64,000 nt of DNA. Origin: Mediterraneibacter butyricigenes (lineage in GTDB: Bacteria; Bacillota; Clostridia; Lachnospirales; Lachnospiraceae). The notes under the pieces were generated by a model. That model was not told the origin of the DNA. It ran no database searches and saw nothing but the letters and a program-made list of their open reading frames with translations. Each line of letters starts with the position of its first letter. The first letter of the stretch is position 1. The position numbers and the translations under genes were made by a program. The stretch covers positions 1,178,001 to 1,242,000 of the forward strand of contig NZ_BHGK01000001.1 of the NCBI RefSeq assembly GCF_003574295.1, given 5' to 3'. Below are positions 45,367 through 54,935 of the stretch, in pieces.

Positions 45367-46026
45367 TTAATTTGCATTGATCTTCTCAATCCAGCCAATC
45401 AAGTCAGCCAGATCCTGCAGTTCCGCGGAAACGCCTTCTCTCGCCTCTTTCGGAACTGTCGTCACATCCTGAATAAATACAGAATATCCCCCTGCTGCTT
45501 TCGCTGCAAGGATTCCCGGCTCACTGTCTTCCACCACAACGCACTCTTTTGGGTCCACGCCCAGAGCCTCTGCTGCCATATGGAAAGTCTGCGGATCCGG
45601 TTTACTCTTCGTCACCATGTCTCCGTATACTCCCGCCTGCAAATAGTCATAGACTCCGGCATTTTTCAGATTTTTAATCGCTGCTTCAGACCGTGTGGAT
45701 GTTGCCACCGCTGCCGGAATCCCTTCCTTTTTCAAATACTCCAGAAGTTCTACCAGCCCTTTTTTCTTCGGCACACCATCCCGATCCATAATCTCATTCA
45801 TATAATGGGTACGAAGTGCTCTCGCTTCATCATAATTTACAGAATTCCCGTAAATTTCCTGAAAAATTTCCCGCACACGATTGGTCGTTCTTCCTCTCAT
45901 GGAATCAATGGTTGCTTTCGTAAGCTCAAACCCTTTCTCCTTTGCCACTCGCTGCCAGACCCCGGTGGATAATCTCTCGGTATCAATCATCGTTCCATCC
46001 ATATCAAAAATCACTGCCTTAATCAT
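45367..46026 (-). CDS. HAD hydrolase, beta-phosphoglucomutase/phosphatase-like
   Basis: A 219-residue HAD subfamily IA protein. Motif I is VIFDMDGTMIDTERL, motif II is AVATSTRSEAA, motif III Lys is TKSKPDPQTFH and motif IV is VVVEDSEPGILAAKAAG. The helical cap is that of the beta-phosphoglucomutase and sugar-phosphatase group. It lies 31 bases after the nicotinamidase-like gene and 61 bases before the fusion gene, so it is probably cotranscribed with both. Confidence 0.88.
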   Translation of the reverse strand: MIKAVIFDMDGTMIDTERLSTGVWQRVAKEKGFELTKATIDSMRGRTTNRVREIFQEIYGNSVNYDEARALRTHYMNEIMDRDGVPKKKGLVELLEYLKKEGIPAAVATSTRSEAAIKNLKNAGVYDYLQAGVYGDMVTKSKPDPQTFHMAAEALGVDPKECVVVEDSEPGILAAKAAGGYSVFIQDVTTVPKEAREGVSAELQDLADLIGWIEKINAN

Positions 46027-46057
46027 CTCGTTTTACTCCTCTTACTTCTTATCCTAC

Positions 46058-46570
46058 TTACTCTTCTATCTGAATCTGACATACTTTCATGGCTTCCAGT
46101 GCCCGCTCATGGCTTTCCGGCGTTACGCCTGCGCAACAGGAGGCATCCACTGTGATCGGGATCTCCGGCATAAATGCTTTTAGCACCATCGCATTGGAAA
46201 TCACACAGATATCCGTGCAAAGCCCTGCTAATGTAATGCTGTCGATTTCTGTTTCCTGTTTCTTCAGAAATTCCGCTAGCTTCCGGCTGCCAAATGTAGG
46301 CTTGTCCATCACTTCCGCAGAAATCAGTTCCTGAATCTCCGGTCGCAGTTCCCATCCATTTGTTCCACGGATACAATGTTCCACCGGCAAGTTCTTTCCT
46401 TCCTGCGTCTGCAGATAGTCCGCCTCGTGGGTGTCTCTGGTTGCCAGCACCATTCCGTCAAAGTTCCGGATCTTCTCTACGACACGCGGCACGATTGCTT
46501 CTGCTTCTTTCGTTCCAAGTGCTCCGTCGATAAAATCATTTTGCATGTCAATAACAATCAGTACGTTCAT
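46058..46570 (-). CDS. Cysteine hydrolase, nicotinamidase/isochorismatase family
   Basis: A 170-residue protein. The catalytic Asp is in VLIVIDMQNDFIDGALG, a Lys in VMDKPTFGSRKL, and the nucleophile Cys in LAGLCTDICVISNAMVLK. The metal-site residues around ATRDTHEADYLQTQEG resemble nicotinamidases, which convert nicotinamide to nicotinate. Start 46570 has AAAGGA upstream. It is the first gene of the set ending with the sirtuin; a sirtuin releases nicotinamide, which this enzyme could recycle. Confidence 0.85.
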   Translation of the reverse strand: MNVLIVIDMQNDFIDGALGTKEAEAIVPRVVEKIRNFDGMVLATRDTHEADYLQTQEGKNLPVEHCIRGTNGWELRPEIQELISAEVMDKPTFGSRKLAEFLKKQETEIDSITLAGLCTDICVISNAMVLKAFMPEIPITVDASCCAGVTPESHERALEAMKVCQIQIEE

Positions 46571-46734
46571 GGTAATCCTTTCCTTATTTGTACTCACATC
46601 TTGTACAGTGTTTCCAGTGTTATTATACTGTTGTCTCGGATTCGATGTCAAACCGGATTCTGCACTTTGAAAACCCGGAAATGATTCGCATGAAAATCCG
46701 GAAAATGTTTTCGCAAAAAAATTAAATTTAGGGG

Positions 46735-46763
46735 TTTACAAACCCAGATCATTGTGATAAGAT
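46735..46763 (+). promoter_or_regulatory. tRNA-Leu promoter
   Basis: TTTACA (46735-46740), 17 bases, TAAGAT (46758-46763), ending 12 bases before the tRNA. Confidence 0.7.
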
Positions 46764-46775
46764 ATTTTTTGTCGA

Positions 46776-46859
46776 GCGGAAGTGGCGGAATGGCAGACGC
46801 GCTAGATTCAGGTTCTAGTGGGAGTTTATCCTGTGAGAGTTCAAGTCTCTTCTTCCGCA
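46776..46859 (+). tRNA. tRNA-Leu (anticodon CAG)
   Basis: Class II tRNA with a long variable arm. Acceptor arms GCGGAAG (46776-46782) and CTTCCGC (46852-46858) pair perfectly. The anticodon stem is CTAGA/TCTAG with loop TTCAGGT, giving CAG, which reads CUG leucine codons. The T-arm is AGAGTTCAAGTCTCT. The CCA end is not encoded. Confidence 0.95.
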
Positions 46860-46860
46860 T

Positions 46861-46897
46861 GAAACCCATAACTATTACAGTTATGGGTTTTTTGTTT
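46861..46897 (+). terminator. tRNA-Leu terminator
   Basis: AACCCATAAC (46863-46872) and GTTATGGGTT (46880-46889) form a 10-bp stem followed by TTTTTG. Confidence 0.88.
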
Positions 46898-46900
46898 ATC

Positions 46901-47797
46901 TCAGTGTTTATGCTTGTTTGATTCTTCCACCCACTCCCGCAACGTCTCTAGCGGGATTCCCTCAAACAGGAATTTATCCCCGTCAAATCGTTCTGCCTGA
47001 GAAGATACTTTTCGTGCAAATTCATCAAAATTGCATTTTCCAATCATTTTCTCCATCGTTGTAGAATAAAAGAAAACTTCAAACTGATCACATTTCAGAG
47101 CTTTCCCCGTCTCCGGATCTTCCATGCCAAATGGCACCTGTGCTTTCACCGGGAAAATGGTTCTGCAGCCTTCTGTTACTGCATACCCTCCCAGGATTCC
47201 GTTTGGAGTCCGATAAAACTGCGGTCTTGCGAAATAAGCATCCATGGTCTGTCTTTCATGTAGCCAATCTGCAAATGCATCCATCTTTATATTTTCCGGA
47301 TCTTCTCCGAAAAGTTCCGCCTCTTTTTTCCCTAAAGTCAGCGGGAACATGACACTAAATAACGTCAGTGCACTTTTTTCTCCCGTCAGGATATCTGTGC
47401 AAATGTCCCCCAACACGCCTCGGTTAAATTCCTGAATTTCCGGAATCCGTGACTTTAACTCCTCCGCTTTGATGATTTCACCGTCCATTTCGATCTCGCA
47501 TTTCCAGTACTCTGAAATCCGCGCAATCGTATCAAAAAAGTCCTGCAAGCCTTCCTCGCTGTCCGGATTTACCGCCCGCAGATCCACAAAAGTTTTCTCT
47601 TCTGGATTCCAGGTGATACTGAATCCTCTGGAGACATGCTGCGGATGATAGAGCAGAATTTCTTCCCCTTCCAGATTTCCTTCTTCAAATTTCGTCCCAT
47701 CGCCGCTTCCATAAACCAGGGTTCCCCCGGTAATTACTTCCAGCGGAAGTGTCTTTTTCCGCAATCCTTTTTGCGTAATTCGAATATCAATTGACAT
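46901..47797 (-). CDS. Conserved hypothetical protein (possibly DUF4299-like)
   Basis: A 298-residue cytoplasmic protein with no signal peptide or membrane segment, starting MSIDIRITQKGLRKKTLPLE. It is acidic, with mixed alpha/beta character and a conserved-looking middle (LGDICTDILTGEKSALTLFS). I do not recognise a catalytic motif. The DUF4299 suggestion comes from length and N-terminal pattern only and is weak. It has an AGGAGAAG ribosome site and stands alone next to the tRNA. Confidence 0.7.
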   Translation of the reverse strand: MSIDIRITQKGLRKKTLPLEVITGGTLVYGSGDGTKFEEGNLEGEEILLYHPQHVSRGFSITWNPEEKTFVDLRAVNPDSEEGLQDFFDTIARISEYWKCEIEMDGEIIKAEELKSRIPEIQEFNRGVLGDICTDILTGEKSALTLFSVMFPLTLGKKEAELFGEDPENIKMDAFADWLHERQTMDAYFARPQFYRTPNGILGGYAVTEGCRTIFPVKAQVPFGMEDPETGKALKCDQFEVFFYSTTMEKMIGKCNFDEFARKVSSQAERFDGDKFLFEGIPLETLREWVEESNKHKH

Positions 47798-47877
47798 TTT
47801 CTTCTCCTTTTCTCACATCTGTTTCTATTGACGGTAACTGATTTCCACGATTCCTTCGTAATCACACAGTTCACATC

Positions 47878-48207
47878 TTAGAAGCTGGTTCTGTATAATG
47901 GAATTGCATTGATCACCGGCTCTTCATATGGATGTACCTTTTTAATCGCCTCAATCGTCATGTCCACATTTTCCGCGTAAACCGTTACTTCCACCTTCAA
48001 TTCCGGTTCACAACTGATTTCTCCCATCGATCCAAGATAGGGATTGCAGCCATCAAGCGGTCGCCAGTAACCCATCACTTCCGACACAGATAAGCAACAG
48101 TCATAATTGCCAATGTGTCCCGCATCCACCGACTGCAATGCTTTCTGAAGGACCTCCAAATGGGACTTTGGAATAAAAATTTCCAGCTTACAGTACTTTA
48201 CTTCCAT
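47878..48207 (-). CDS. Stand-alone NIF3/YqfO-type PII-like domain protein
   Basis: A 109-residue protein matching the CutA/PII-like domain that is inserted in NIF3-family (YqfO) proteins. It has KLEIFIPKSHLEVLQKAL, the glycine motif DAGHIGNYDCCLSVSEVMG, and the C-terminal VHPYEEPVINAIPLY. As a single domain it may bind a metal or small ligand; the function is unknown. It is on the same strand as its neighbours but separated by more than 80 bases on the downstream side. Confidence 0.8.
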   Translation of the reverse strand: MEVKYCKLEIFIPKSHLEVLQKALQSVDAGHIGNYDCCLSVSEVMGYWRPLDGCNPYLGSMGEISCEPELKVEVTVYAENVDMTIEAIKKVHPYEEPVINAIPLYRTSF

Positions 48208-48381
48208 CGAATCTTCCTCCCGCTCTTCCTGATACCATCATGCTATCACATGATTCTTTCCATCCCGGAAAACCTGTCTGTCATCGGTAGTCTCACCTCT
48301 TCCGGATATTATAATTTCATCAGGTTCTTCATCCCTTGCGCCATATTCCACTACCGACACCATTCTCGTCTCTTTCAAACG

Positions 48382-49017
48382 CTATCTCACACCCAAAATC
48401 TTCATCTCCAGCTCTTCTTTTGCACGCGTTCCATTTTTCTGAAATACATTAATATGATTCAGATCCGCACAGCGATCCGTATATGCCGGAAACAGGAATC
48501 CACATTCCGGTTCTCCCGGCTCATATTCCCCGATCAGCGGACAAATGGCACAAATCAGATATTCATAGACTTCCTCTGATTCCCACAGTCTTTCTTTGTC
48601 TGCTGCCTTCATCGGCACATCATACCGGTCATGAAATACAAAGATTCCATAGGGTGTATTCTCCATGTTTGACTGGAAATGTTCCATCACCACATCGTAA
48701 AATACGTCCAGCATCGCATCATTTTTCAATCCACTCTGCCGGATTCCCATCAGCAGTTTCCACATACTTTCCGTCTTCTTTTTCTGTCCTGAAAATTCAT
48801 ACTGTTTCAGTTTCTCATTAGTCTCTGAAAACACCACAGCCTTCGCCAGTTTCAGTTGTTTCGTCCGCTCCGGCGCCGACAGCTTCAGAAAATTCGTATT
48901 AAAACTCCCGTCAAATTCTCCTTCTTCATCCACATAGCATCCCGCCACACGGGTAAAAGATGTCCGGGAAACATTCATTCGACGGGTCAGTTCCATCATA
49001 TCTTCTCGGTTGATCAT
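48382..49017 (-). CDS. DUF4317-like protein, short form
   Basis: A 211-residue protein. The start MINREDMMELTRRMNVSRTS followed by FTRVAGCYVDEEGEFDGSFN resembles DUF4317, whose members are often about twice this length, so this may be a short variant or C-terminally reduced. The frame is intact with a normal ribosome site (AATGGAG). No catalytic residues are recognised. Confidence 0.7.
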   Translation of the reverse strand: MINREDMMELTRRMNVSRTSFTRVAGCYVDEEGEFDGSFNTNFLKLSAPERTKQLKLAKAVVFSETNEKLKQYEFSGQKKKTESMWKLLMGIRQSGLKNDAMLDVFYDVVMEHFQSNMENTPYGIFVFHDRYDVPMKAADKERLWESEEVYEYLICAICPLIGEYEPGEPECGFLFPAYTDRCADLNHINVFQKNGTRAKEELEMKILGVR

Positions 49018-49397
49018 AAGATTTCTCCATTTCTACTGTTTTTTCACTGCTGTAATCTCTCGCTTCGTAATACCTTGTATATAATAATAACTCAGCAGGA
49101 TTTTGGAAGAATTTCTTCACAAGTCATATGCTTTTATTATAACGTTTTTGCTCTCCACGCACAACCTGACGCTCTCAAAACCTGCAACGCTCCCCTGAAC
49201 CTTTTTATCCTATACCTGGCAATAAAAACAAGAACGAATCACGGCAAACATTACCTAACATTATACACCATTGCACAAACATTCATATTTACTTCTCTCT
49301 CACGACGTTTTATAATCTTTTATAGAATTCCGGGAGCGATTTCGAGAATCCTGTTTTTTCATTTCTTAAAAGTTATACAAAAGTGAGGTCTTTTATT
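49018..49397. other. Intergenic region without a supported gene
   Basis: About 380 bases between divergent genes. It is AT-rich and must hold promoters for both sides. I found no convincing RNA structure, repeat or ORF with a ribosome site. Confidence 0.5.
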
Positions 49398-49889
49398 ATG
49401 AACATTATCATTCGGGCTTTTGAGCCAAAAGACGTCCCAGAAATGGCAGTCATCTGGAATCAGGTCGTTGAGGACGGTGAGGCTTTTCCGCAGGAAAACT
49501 GCCTGAGCGATACCGAAGCCGCTGATTTCTTCGCAGAGCAGACTTACTCCGCCGTTGCAGTGGATAGCGACACAGAAACCATTGTTGGACTTTACATTCT
49601 TCATCCAAACAATCTCGGTCGCTGCGGTCATCTTTCCAATGCCAGCTATGCCGTGAAAAAAGGAATCCGCGGACAGCATATAGGTGAAAAACTGGTGACG
49701 AACTGCCTGAAAAAAGCCGGGGAATTTGGTTTTCAGATTTTACAGTTCAATGCCGTTGTAAAATGTAACTACTCTGCGATCCACTTGTACGAAAAGCTGG
49801 GCTTTGTACGCCTGGGTGAGGTTCCAAACGGATTCCGCATGAAAGACGGACATTATGAAAATATCATTTTGTTCTATCACACGATATAA
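49398..49889 (+). CDS. GNAT family N-acetyltransferase
   Basis: A 163-residue enzyme that transfers an acetyl group from acetyl-CoA to an amine. The acetyl-CoA-binding motif A is YAVKKGIRGQHIGEKLVTNC, and motif B is NYSAIHLYEKLGFVRLGEVP. The N-terminus NIIIRAFEPKDVPEMAVIWN is typical. The ATG at 49398 is 9 bases after GAGG and preferred to a GTG five codons upstream. The substrate cannot be predicted. Confidence 0.9.
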   Translation: MNIIIRAFEPKDVPEMAVIWNQVVEDGEAFPQENCLSDTEAADFFAEQTYSAVAVDSDTETIVGLYILHPNNLGRCGHLSNASYAVKKGIRGQHIGEKLVTNCLKKAGEFGFQILQFNAVVKCNYSAIHLYEKLGFVRLGEVPNGFRMKDGHYENIILFYHTI

Positions 49890-50107
49890 GATTGCAAATA
49901 AAGCATTTATCAACAATCCCCCTGCTCCATTGTATATGCCATCGGCACAATTACACAGATTATGATTTCCTCTTCACTCTGGCAAAATTTCTATCAAAAG
50001 AACAGGTGCAATGTATCTGTTTCACCTTCCTACACTACACCTGTTCCAACTGTTCTCACTGTTCTTTATTTACTTTTGCTACGATTCTGTCTTTCCTCTT
50101 ATATCTC

Positions 50108-50839
50108 TTACATAATCCGTCCACCCGGAGTAGTTCCTCCACAGCACATGCCTCCGCCACAGAACAGATTACACATAATATTGGCAATACAGAGTTTCAT
50201 ACAGAAGTCATTACTTCCCACCGTAGGAAATCCATACATAGACTGCTGCCCCTGATACCATCCGCTTCCACCTTCCATTCGTTGTAAGAACATCTGATAC
50301 TGCAGATTATTCGGCTCCAGACGCACTGCCTCTTTTGCATGTTCCAACGCTGTCACATTATTCCCGGTTCCGTAATTTGCAACTGCGCTGTAATAATACC
50401 AGAGTCCATTTCGCTGTGAAATAGTATTCAACACATTTAACGCTTCCGCATAGTGCCCGCTCTGGATATAATTCGCTGCTGCACGGAAATGAATATCCGA
50501 CTCGCTAGCCTGACCGTTTCCTGCTCCGTTAGTTCCATAACCGCCGAATCCACTTCCAAATCCACCAAAACCTCCGTAACCGTAGCCACCATATCCGCCG
50601 TTTGCTCCGGTCGAACCATAGGGGCCATATCCTCCCTGCGATCCACCATACTCTTTTTCTTTCATGATCTGGTCATAGGCCTGCTGCACTTCTTTGAATT
50701 TAGCTTCTGCTTCCTCCTTGTTCGGATTGTTGATATTGGCATCCGGATGATATTTCCGGCTTAGTTTTCGATATGCTTTCTTGATTTCCTCGTCGGTGGC
50801 ACCTCTTGAGATCCCCAACACCTGATATGGATCTGTCAT
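50108..50839 (-). CDS. DnaJ-domain protein with Gly/Tyr-rich linker and cysteine-rich tail
   Basis: A 243-residue J-domain protein; it would recruit and stimulate DnaK. Residues 1-66 are the J domain with the HPD motif in [19 protein letters not shown] Gly/Tyr-rich low-complexity segment follows (about 70-110). Then comes a helical, TPR-like region ([38 protein letters not shown]), and the tail has a cysteine cluster ([19 protein letters not shown]) that may anchor to a membrane or bind metal. It is not DnaJ itself: no CxxCxGxG zinc domain is present. Confidence 0.88.
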   Translation of the reverse strand: MTDPYQVLGISRGATDEEIKKAYRKLSRKYHPDANINNPNKEEAEAKFKEVQQAYDQIMKEKEYGGSQGGYGPYGSTGANGGYGGYGYGGFGGFGSGFGGYGTNGAGNGQASESDIHFRAAANYIQSGHYAEALNVLNTISQRNGLWYYYSAVANYGTGNNVTALEHAKEAVRLEPNNLQYQMFLQRMEGGSGWYQGQQSMYGFPTVGSNDFCMKLCIANIMCNLFCGGGMCCGGTTPGGRIM

Positions 50840-50964
50840 CGTTTGAAACTATCCCCCATCCGGTTTCCAGATCTTACGAAACCGGTTCTTTCTCATTTAT
50901 TTCCTGATCTGAATTTCTGCTTTCTCTCTTCTCTCGTTCTGAAACATTTCTGCAAGACATCTTC

Positions 50965-51360
50965 TCAGCTTCGCTTGATAAACGTAGTACTGCATTTCGG
51001 GCAACGGATCTCGATCTTTCCTTTGCCTCTCGGAATCCGGATCTTCTGCTTGCAGGACGGGCATTTGTAAATATGATAGTCTTTACTCTGCGCCATCCGG
51101 TTCTTCAGGCCTGCAAATTTAGAACGGATCTTATAGGTCTTATTCAGATACCAGCGATTTTCTGCAGAACGCTTGGCATAATCTTTTGAGAACATCCGGA
51201 AATAGGACCAGATGATCATTATCCAAGCGATCATATAGAGAACTCTTACATGCGTCGCAGATGATACAACTGCCAGGATTACTCCTGCGATCACCAAAAA
51301 TTTTGATAAGGCATCCGTTCCATATCTGCCCTGCATAAACCGCATAAATTTATCTCTCAT
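50965..51360 (-). CDS. Small membrane protein with C-terminal zinc ribbon
   Basis: 131 residues. Two adjacent hydrophobic helices (residues about 18-55; FLVIAGVILAVVSSATHVRV and LYMIAWIMIIWSY) are followed by a basic segment and a zinc ribbon of two Cys-x2-Cys pairs (YKCPSCKQKIRIPRGKG and RCPKCSTTF). The ATG at 51360 has AATGGAGG upstream. The function is unknown. Confidence 0.8.
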   Translation of the reverse strand: MRDKFMRFMQGRYGTDALSKFLVIAGVILAVVSSATHVRVLYMIAWIMIIWSYFRMFSKDYAKRSAENRWYLNKTYKIRSKFAGLKNRMAQSKDYHIYKCPSCKQKIRIPRGKGKIEIRCPKCSTTFIKRS

Positions 51361-51520
51361 ATAAAGGCCTCCATTCTTTTTCATCCCTCGTATCTGATCT
51401 GTGTTTTTATCGGATCTGTTCTGATTTTCCTTTGCCGTATAAAAATGTAAAAAATATTTCTGTCCGGCTTTCGTTTGTCATATTAAAGAATATTTTCTTC
51501 CATTTTCCTTTAAAAGTCAA

Positions 51521-52531
51521 CTACTTCTGATTCAGAATGTTCTTGCATACTGTTGTCGTGACCTTGTAGACGATACCGGAACCTTTCGGCATCACATACG
51601 TGGTTCCGTCTTCCGCCTGTGTTCCGATATACAGCGTATATGTCTTCTCCTTACCCGATGTATCGGAGTCTGAGTTCCCGGTGTCTGAATTCTCAGAATC
51701 GAAATCAGATGTCGCCGGTTCTGCTTCATCTGTTTCGCCGGCATCTGAGTCCGTACTTGTACTGTATACAGCATCTACCTGCGTACGATTTTCCTCATCC
51801 AGACCGTACGACGCCAGTTCTTCCGGCTGCACCGTATAATTTTCTACCGTATCCAACGTCAGAGCTCCTAATCCTCCGATCACTGCTGCCACTGCTTCAC
51901 TGTCATCTTTGTTGTCCGCAGAATAGGTGGTTTGCGATCCAGCTTTCGTAATCGTCTCTTCCACCAGATTGCCGCTTCCGATCGACGGCACCTGATCCAG
52001 CTGCGCCATTTCTTCCAGACTGTACTGCAAATCTTCCATCACTGCTGCCGAAACCGTGTAGACCGTCTGACTGTCATCCACCGTTGCATAATACGTATCT
52101 CCGATCACATTTCCAATCGAAATCTGATGCGTGTTCCCCTTCGAATCCGAAAGCTCCACGGTATAAACCGGATCTTCCAATCCATAATCAGAAAGCTGAT
52201 CTGCATCTTTTAATTCCCGCTCCGCCTTCAGGGTCCCGAAATCTGATGCAATCTGTTCCGGGTAGGTCTGTGCCAACGGGAAGTCCGGCTGAGCCTCCAC
52301 TTCCCAGTTGTCACTGTCTGATTCTTTGACAAAAACCTGTTCCCCGTTGCCGATATTGTAACGGATTTCCGTCACATCCTCCATTTTGGTCAGATAGATC
52401 TCCGAAGCTTTCGCTTCTTTTTCCGCTTTCTTTTCCTGATTTTTATTAAAACCTCGTATTCCGAAATATGCCACCAGCAGGAGCACCACAGCTCCCACCA
52501 GCAGGCAGAGGGTTCTGGTTCTTTTTTCCAT
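51521..52531 (-). CDS. DUF4340-domain membrane-anchored protein
   Basis: 336 residues with an N-terminal membrane anchor (LCLLVGAVVLLLVAYFGI) and an extracellular DUF4340 region with short repeated units (for example YGLEDPVYTVELSDSKGNTH and YGLDEENRTQVDAVY). An acidic Ser/Asp/Glu-rich stretch lies near residue 280. DUF4340 proteins accompany GldA/F/G-type ABC systems; this one directly follows the GldG-like gene (22 bases). Its exact role is not known. Confidence 0.85.
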   Translation of the reverse strand: MEKRTRTLCLLVGAVVLLLVAYFGIRGFNKNQEKKAEKEAKASEIYLTKMEDVTEIRYNIGNGEQVFVKESDSDNWEVEAQPDFPLAQTYPEQIASDFGTLKAERELKDADQLSDYGLEDPVYTVELSDSKGNTHQISIGNVIGDTYYATVDDSQTVYTVSAAVMEDLQYSLEEMAQLDQVPSIGSGNLVEETITKAGSQTTYSADNKDDSEAVAAVIGGLGALTLDTVENYTVQPEELASYGLDEENRTQVDAVYSTSTDSDAGETDEAEPATSDFDSENSDTGNSDSDTSGKEKTYTLYIGTQAEDGTTYVMPKGSGIVYKVTTTVCKNILNQK

Positions 52532-52553
52532 GTTTTTCCACCCTTCTTTCAAT

Positions 52554-54056
52554 TTACGCCCGTCTTCTGCGGATCCATACCACCAGACCGCTGATCAGTA
52601 CTGCTGCCGGGAGTACGAAAATCACCAGAATACTCAGCAGACCTCCGTGCTGTACGGAATTATACTCTGCCGTCAGACTCTTCGGTTCGATGGAGATATT
52701 CTGCGTGTCGTCAAAGTTTGCCGTTACCGCATTCATAAACAACTGACTGTTTTCCAGGGTGCTGAAAGAATCGGTTACCTGAGGATCGATCAGGGAGGCA
52801 CTGGCAATCACTGTCAGTCGGCTCTGTGTCGTGTTCACCTCAGATGCTGTATTTTCCGATGTATCTGTTTCACTTGTGGCATCCGTATCCTCTGCATTTT
52901 CCGCCGAATCGCTTGTTGCAGCATCCGCTGAAGCTGCATCGGTCACACTCTCCGTCGCCACCGCACCCAATACATAGGTTCCTTCCGTCTGGGCATCCTC
53001 TGTTACTGCATACCCACCCTGAGAAGTCGTCATAAACGGGGTCGTCGTGATGGTATCCCTTGCCGGATCGATCTGGGTCAGACCGTGGCTATTGATTACC
53101 AGTACCATTTCCGAAGAAATGCCGGAAGAAAGATCGCTGTCCAGGGACAGTTCCGGGAAAATGTAATAATAGTTGCCCTGATAATTCCGCTGGGTATCTG
53201 CGATATATCCGTCAGCCATTTCCAGACCGTAAGTCTTCATCAGTGCTTCCAGATTCGGCAGTTCCCCTTTTTCTTTATCACCCAGAATCACCATCATCTT
53301 TCCGCCTTTTTGCAGATACGCCTCCAATGCAGAAACCTCTGTTTCGCTTAAATCTGTGGTCGGTGCATACATCAGCAACAGATCACAGTCCTCCGGAATC
53401 GAAGCATCCATCACCGTATTTAATTCCGTTACGGTATCATTTGACTTATCCATCAGATCCGAGATTGTGGTAGAAAAGGTACTCTCCCCATGTCCGGATG
53501 TCCGGTAAATGGTATGGTTTTCCGTGGTGGTCACATAGTTGACCGCACTGGTCAGTTGTCCTTCTCCGTCAAACTCTGCCTCCGTCGCCGTTCCGGTATA
53601 ATAATAGGAAGCCTGATCCATCACGATAATATCATCAAACGATACGGTGGTTGTTTTTCCCGTCTCTTCACAGGAAACCACGATGGAATTCTCCGAAGCC
53701 TGATATTCATTCAATGCAGACGGATGTAATACCGGGTCAATCCATTTTACGGAAATATGATCAGACAGAGCACTGTATTTGCTCAAAAATGTCTTAATCC
53801 GCTCATCTGTATCACTTTTATCTGCCAGTACTGTCATGGTCACATCCTGATCCAGTTTTTTCAGCAACTCTTTTGACGTATCCGTAATTTCATAAATTTT
53901 GGTACTGCTCACATCTATGTTCCGTATTTTCTCCGGCAACTGTCCCACGATCAGATTTAAAATGATCACAATCACCAGCACCAACACGGTAATCCCCACG
54001 CTATAGGAACCATTTCTGGATTCCGTGGTCTGGAAAAATTTCTTGATTCGATTCAT
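52554..54056 (-). CDS. GldG-like ABC auxiliary protein
   Basis: 500 residues, membrane-anchored at both ends (TVLVLVIVIILNLIVGQLPE near the N-terminus; GLLSILVIFVLPAAVLISGL at the C-terminus). The large external domain belongs to the ABC_transp_aux/GldG group (SDTDERIKTFLSKYSALSDH, KGGKMMVILGDKEKGELPNL). A Thr/Ser/Ala/Asp-rich low-complexity segment interrupts it near 380-425. It lies 12 bases after the permease gene and works with it and the ATPase. Confidence 0.87.
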   Translation of the reverse strand: MNRIKKFFQTTESRNGSYSVGITVLVLVIVIILNLIVGQLPEKIRNIDVSSTKIYEITDTSKELLKKLDQDVTMTVLADKSDTDERIKTFLSKYSALSDHISVKWIDPVLHPSALNEYQASENSIVVSCEETGKTTTVSFDDIIVMDQASYYYTGTATEAEFDGEGQLTSAVNYVTTTENHTIYRTSGHGESTFSTTISDLMDKSNDTVTELNTVMDASIPEDCDLLLMYAPTTDLSETEVSALEAYLQKGGKMMVILGDKEKGELPNLEALMKTYGLEMADGYIADTQRNYQGNYYYIFPELSLDSDLSSGISSEMVLVINSHGLTQIDPARDTITTTPFMTTSQGGYAVTEDAQTEGTYVLGAVATESVTDAASADAATSDSAENAEDTDATSETDTSENTASEVNTTQSRLTVIASASLIDPQVTDSFSTLENSQLFMNAVTANFDDTQNISIEPKSLTAEYNSVQHGGLLSILVIFVLPAAVLISGLVVWIRRRRA

Positions 54057-54068
54057 GTCATGCCCCTC

Positions 54069-54935
54069 CTAACTCCAACGTCTCTTCTGGAACGTCTGCA
54101 CCGTCAGGAAGAAAAAGATCACGATCAGCGACAGATACAGCACGATTCCGCTCACATCCAGAATACTGTTGTCCGCGATTCCGGAAAATACATCCGTCAA
54201 CGCCAGACCTGACAGACAGTTGGTTAAAAGGTTCTCGAACAGGCTGGATTTTACCAGATATGTGACAACACCTGCCACAATCCCCAATAACTCCAGTCCT
54301 CCGCTTAAAATAACGTTTCCCGTCATGTGGTAAATATAACCCACTGCCACTGTAAATAGCAGCAGAATTCCGATCAGTCCACCGATGGCAGAACTGGGCA
54401 GAAATCCAAGGATTCCATTCCACAGATATAACACCAGCAGAATCCCAAAAGTACTGATGGACGCGATGATCTGGCTCTCTGTCAGAGAAGAAATGAACAT
54501 GCCGATTGCCACGTAGACGCATCCCAACAGATAAAAGACCAGAATCGACAGATAATCAATCCCCAGATATGCGGTTCCCTGCATTTTAATGATCAATGGA
54601 AACAGGCAGAAAATCACCATCGGAATCGCCAGCACACTGATCATTGCCAGATATTTTCCAAGAATTACTTTAAGCAGACTGACCGGTGCCGTCAGAAGCA
54701 ACTGATCCGTCTTATTTTTCCGTTCTTCGGAGAAGCTCCGCATGGTCAGGATCGGAATTGCTACAAGATAGACCATCAGCGAACCCGCCAGAGAATAAGA
54801 GAAATACGGATAACCCATATTCAGGTTATATGCCATGAAATAAATTCCGGTAAATACTACCAGCAATGCCACAAACACGTTTCCTGTCATGGAACGGAAG
54901 TAGGACTGAAATTCTCGTTTATAAATTGCTCTCAT
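54069..54935 (-). CDS. GldF-like ABC transporter permease
   Basis: 288 residues with six or more hydrophobic helices. The start MRAIYKREFQSYFRSMTGNV and the cytoplasmic segment FSEERKNKTDQLLLTAPVSL are typical of the GldF/ABC-2 permease family. The last helix ends near the basic tail FQKRRWS. It overlaps the ATPase gene by 17 bases. Confidence 0.9.
   Translation of the reverse strand: MRAIYKREFQSYFRSMTGNVFVALLVVFTGIYFMAYNLNMGYPYFSYSLAGSLMVYLVAIPILTMRSFSEERKNKTDQLLLTAPVSLLKVILGKYLAMISVLAIPMVIFCLFPLIIKMQGTAYLGIDYLSILVFYLLGCVYVAIGMFISSLTESQIIASISTFGILLVLYLWNGILGFLPSSAIGGLIGILLLFTVAVGYIYHMTGNVILSGGLELLGIVAGVVTYLVKSSLFENLLTNCLSGLALTDVFSGIADNSILDVSGIVLYLSLIVIFFFLTVQTFQKRRWS

Noticed and set aside
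46058-46651. Starting the nicotinamidase-like protein at 46651
   Set aside because: The first 27 residues have no family similarity and include the ribosome site of the ATG at 46570.
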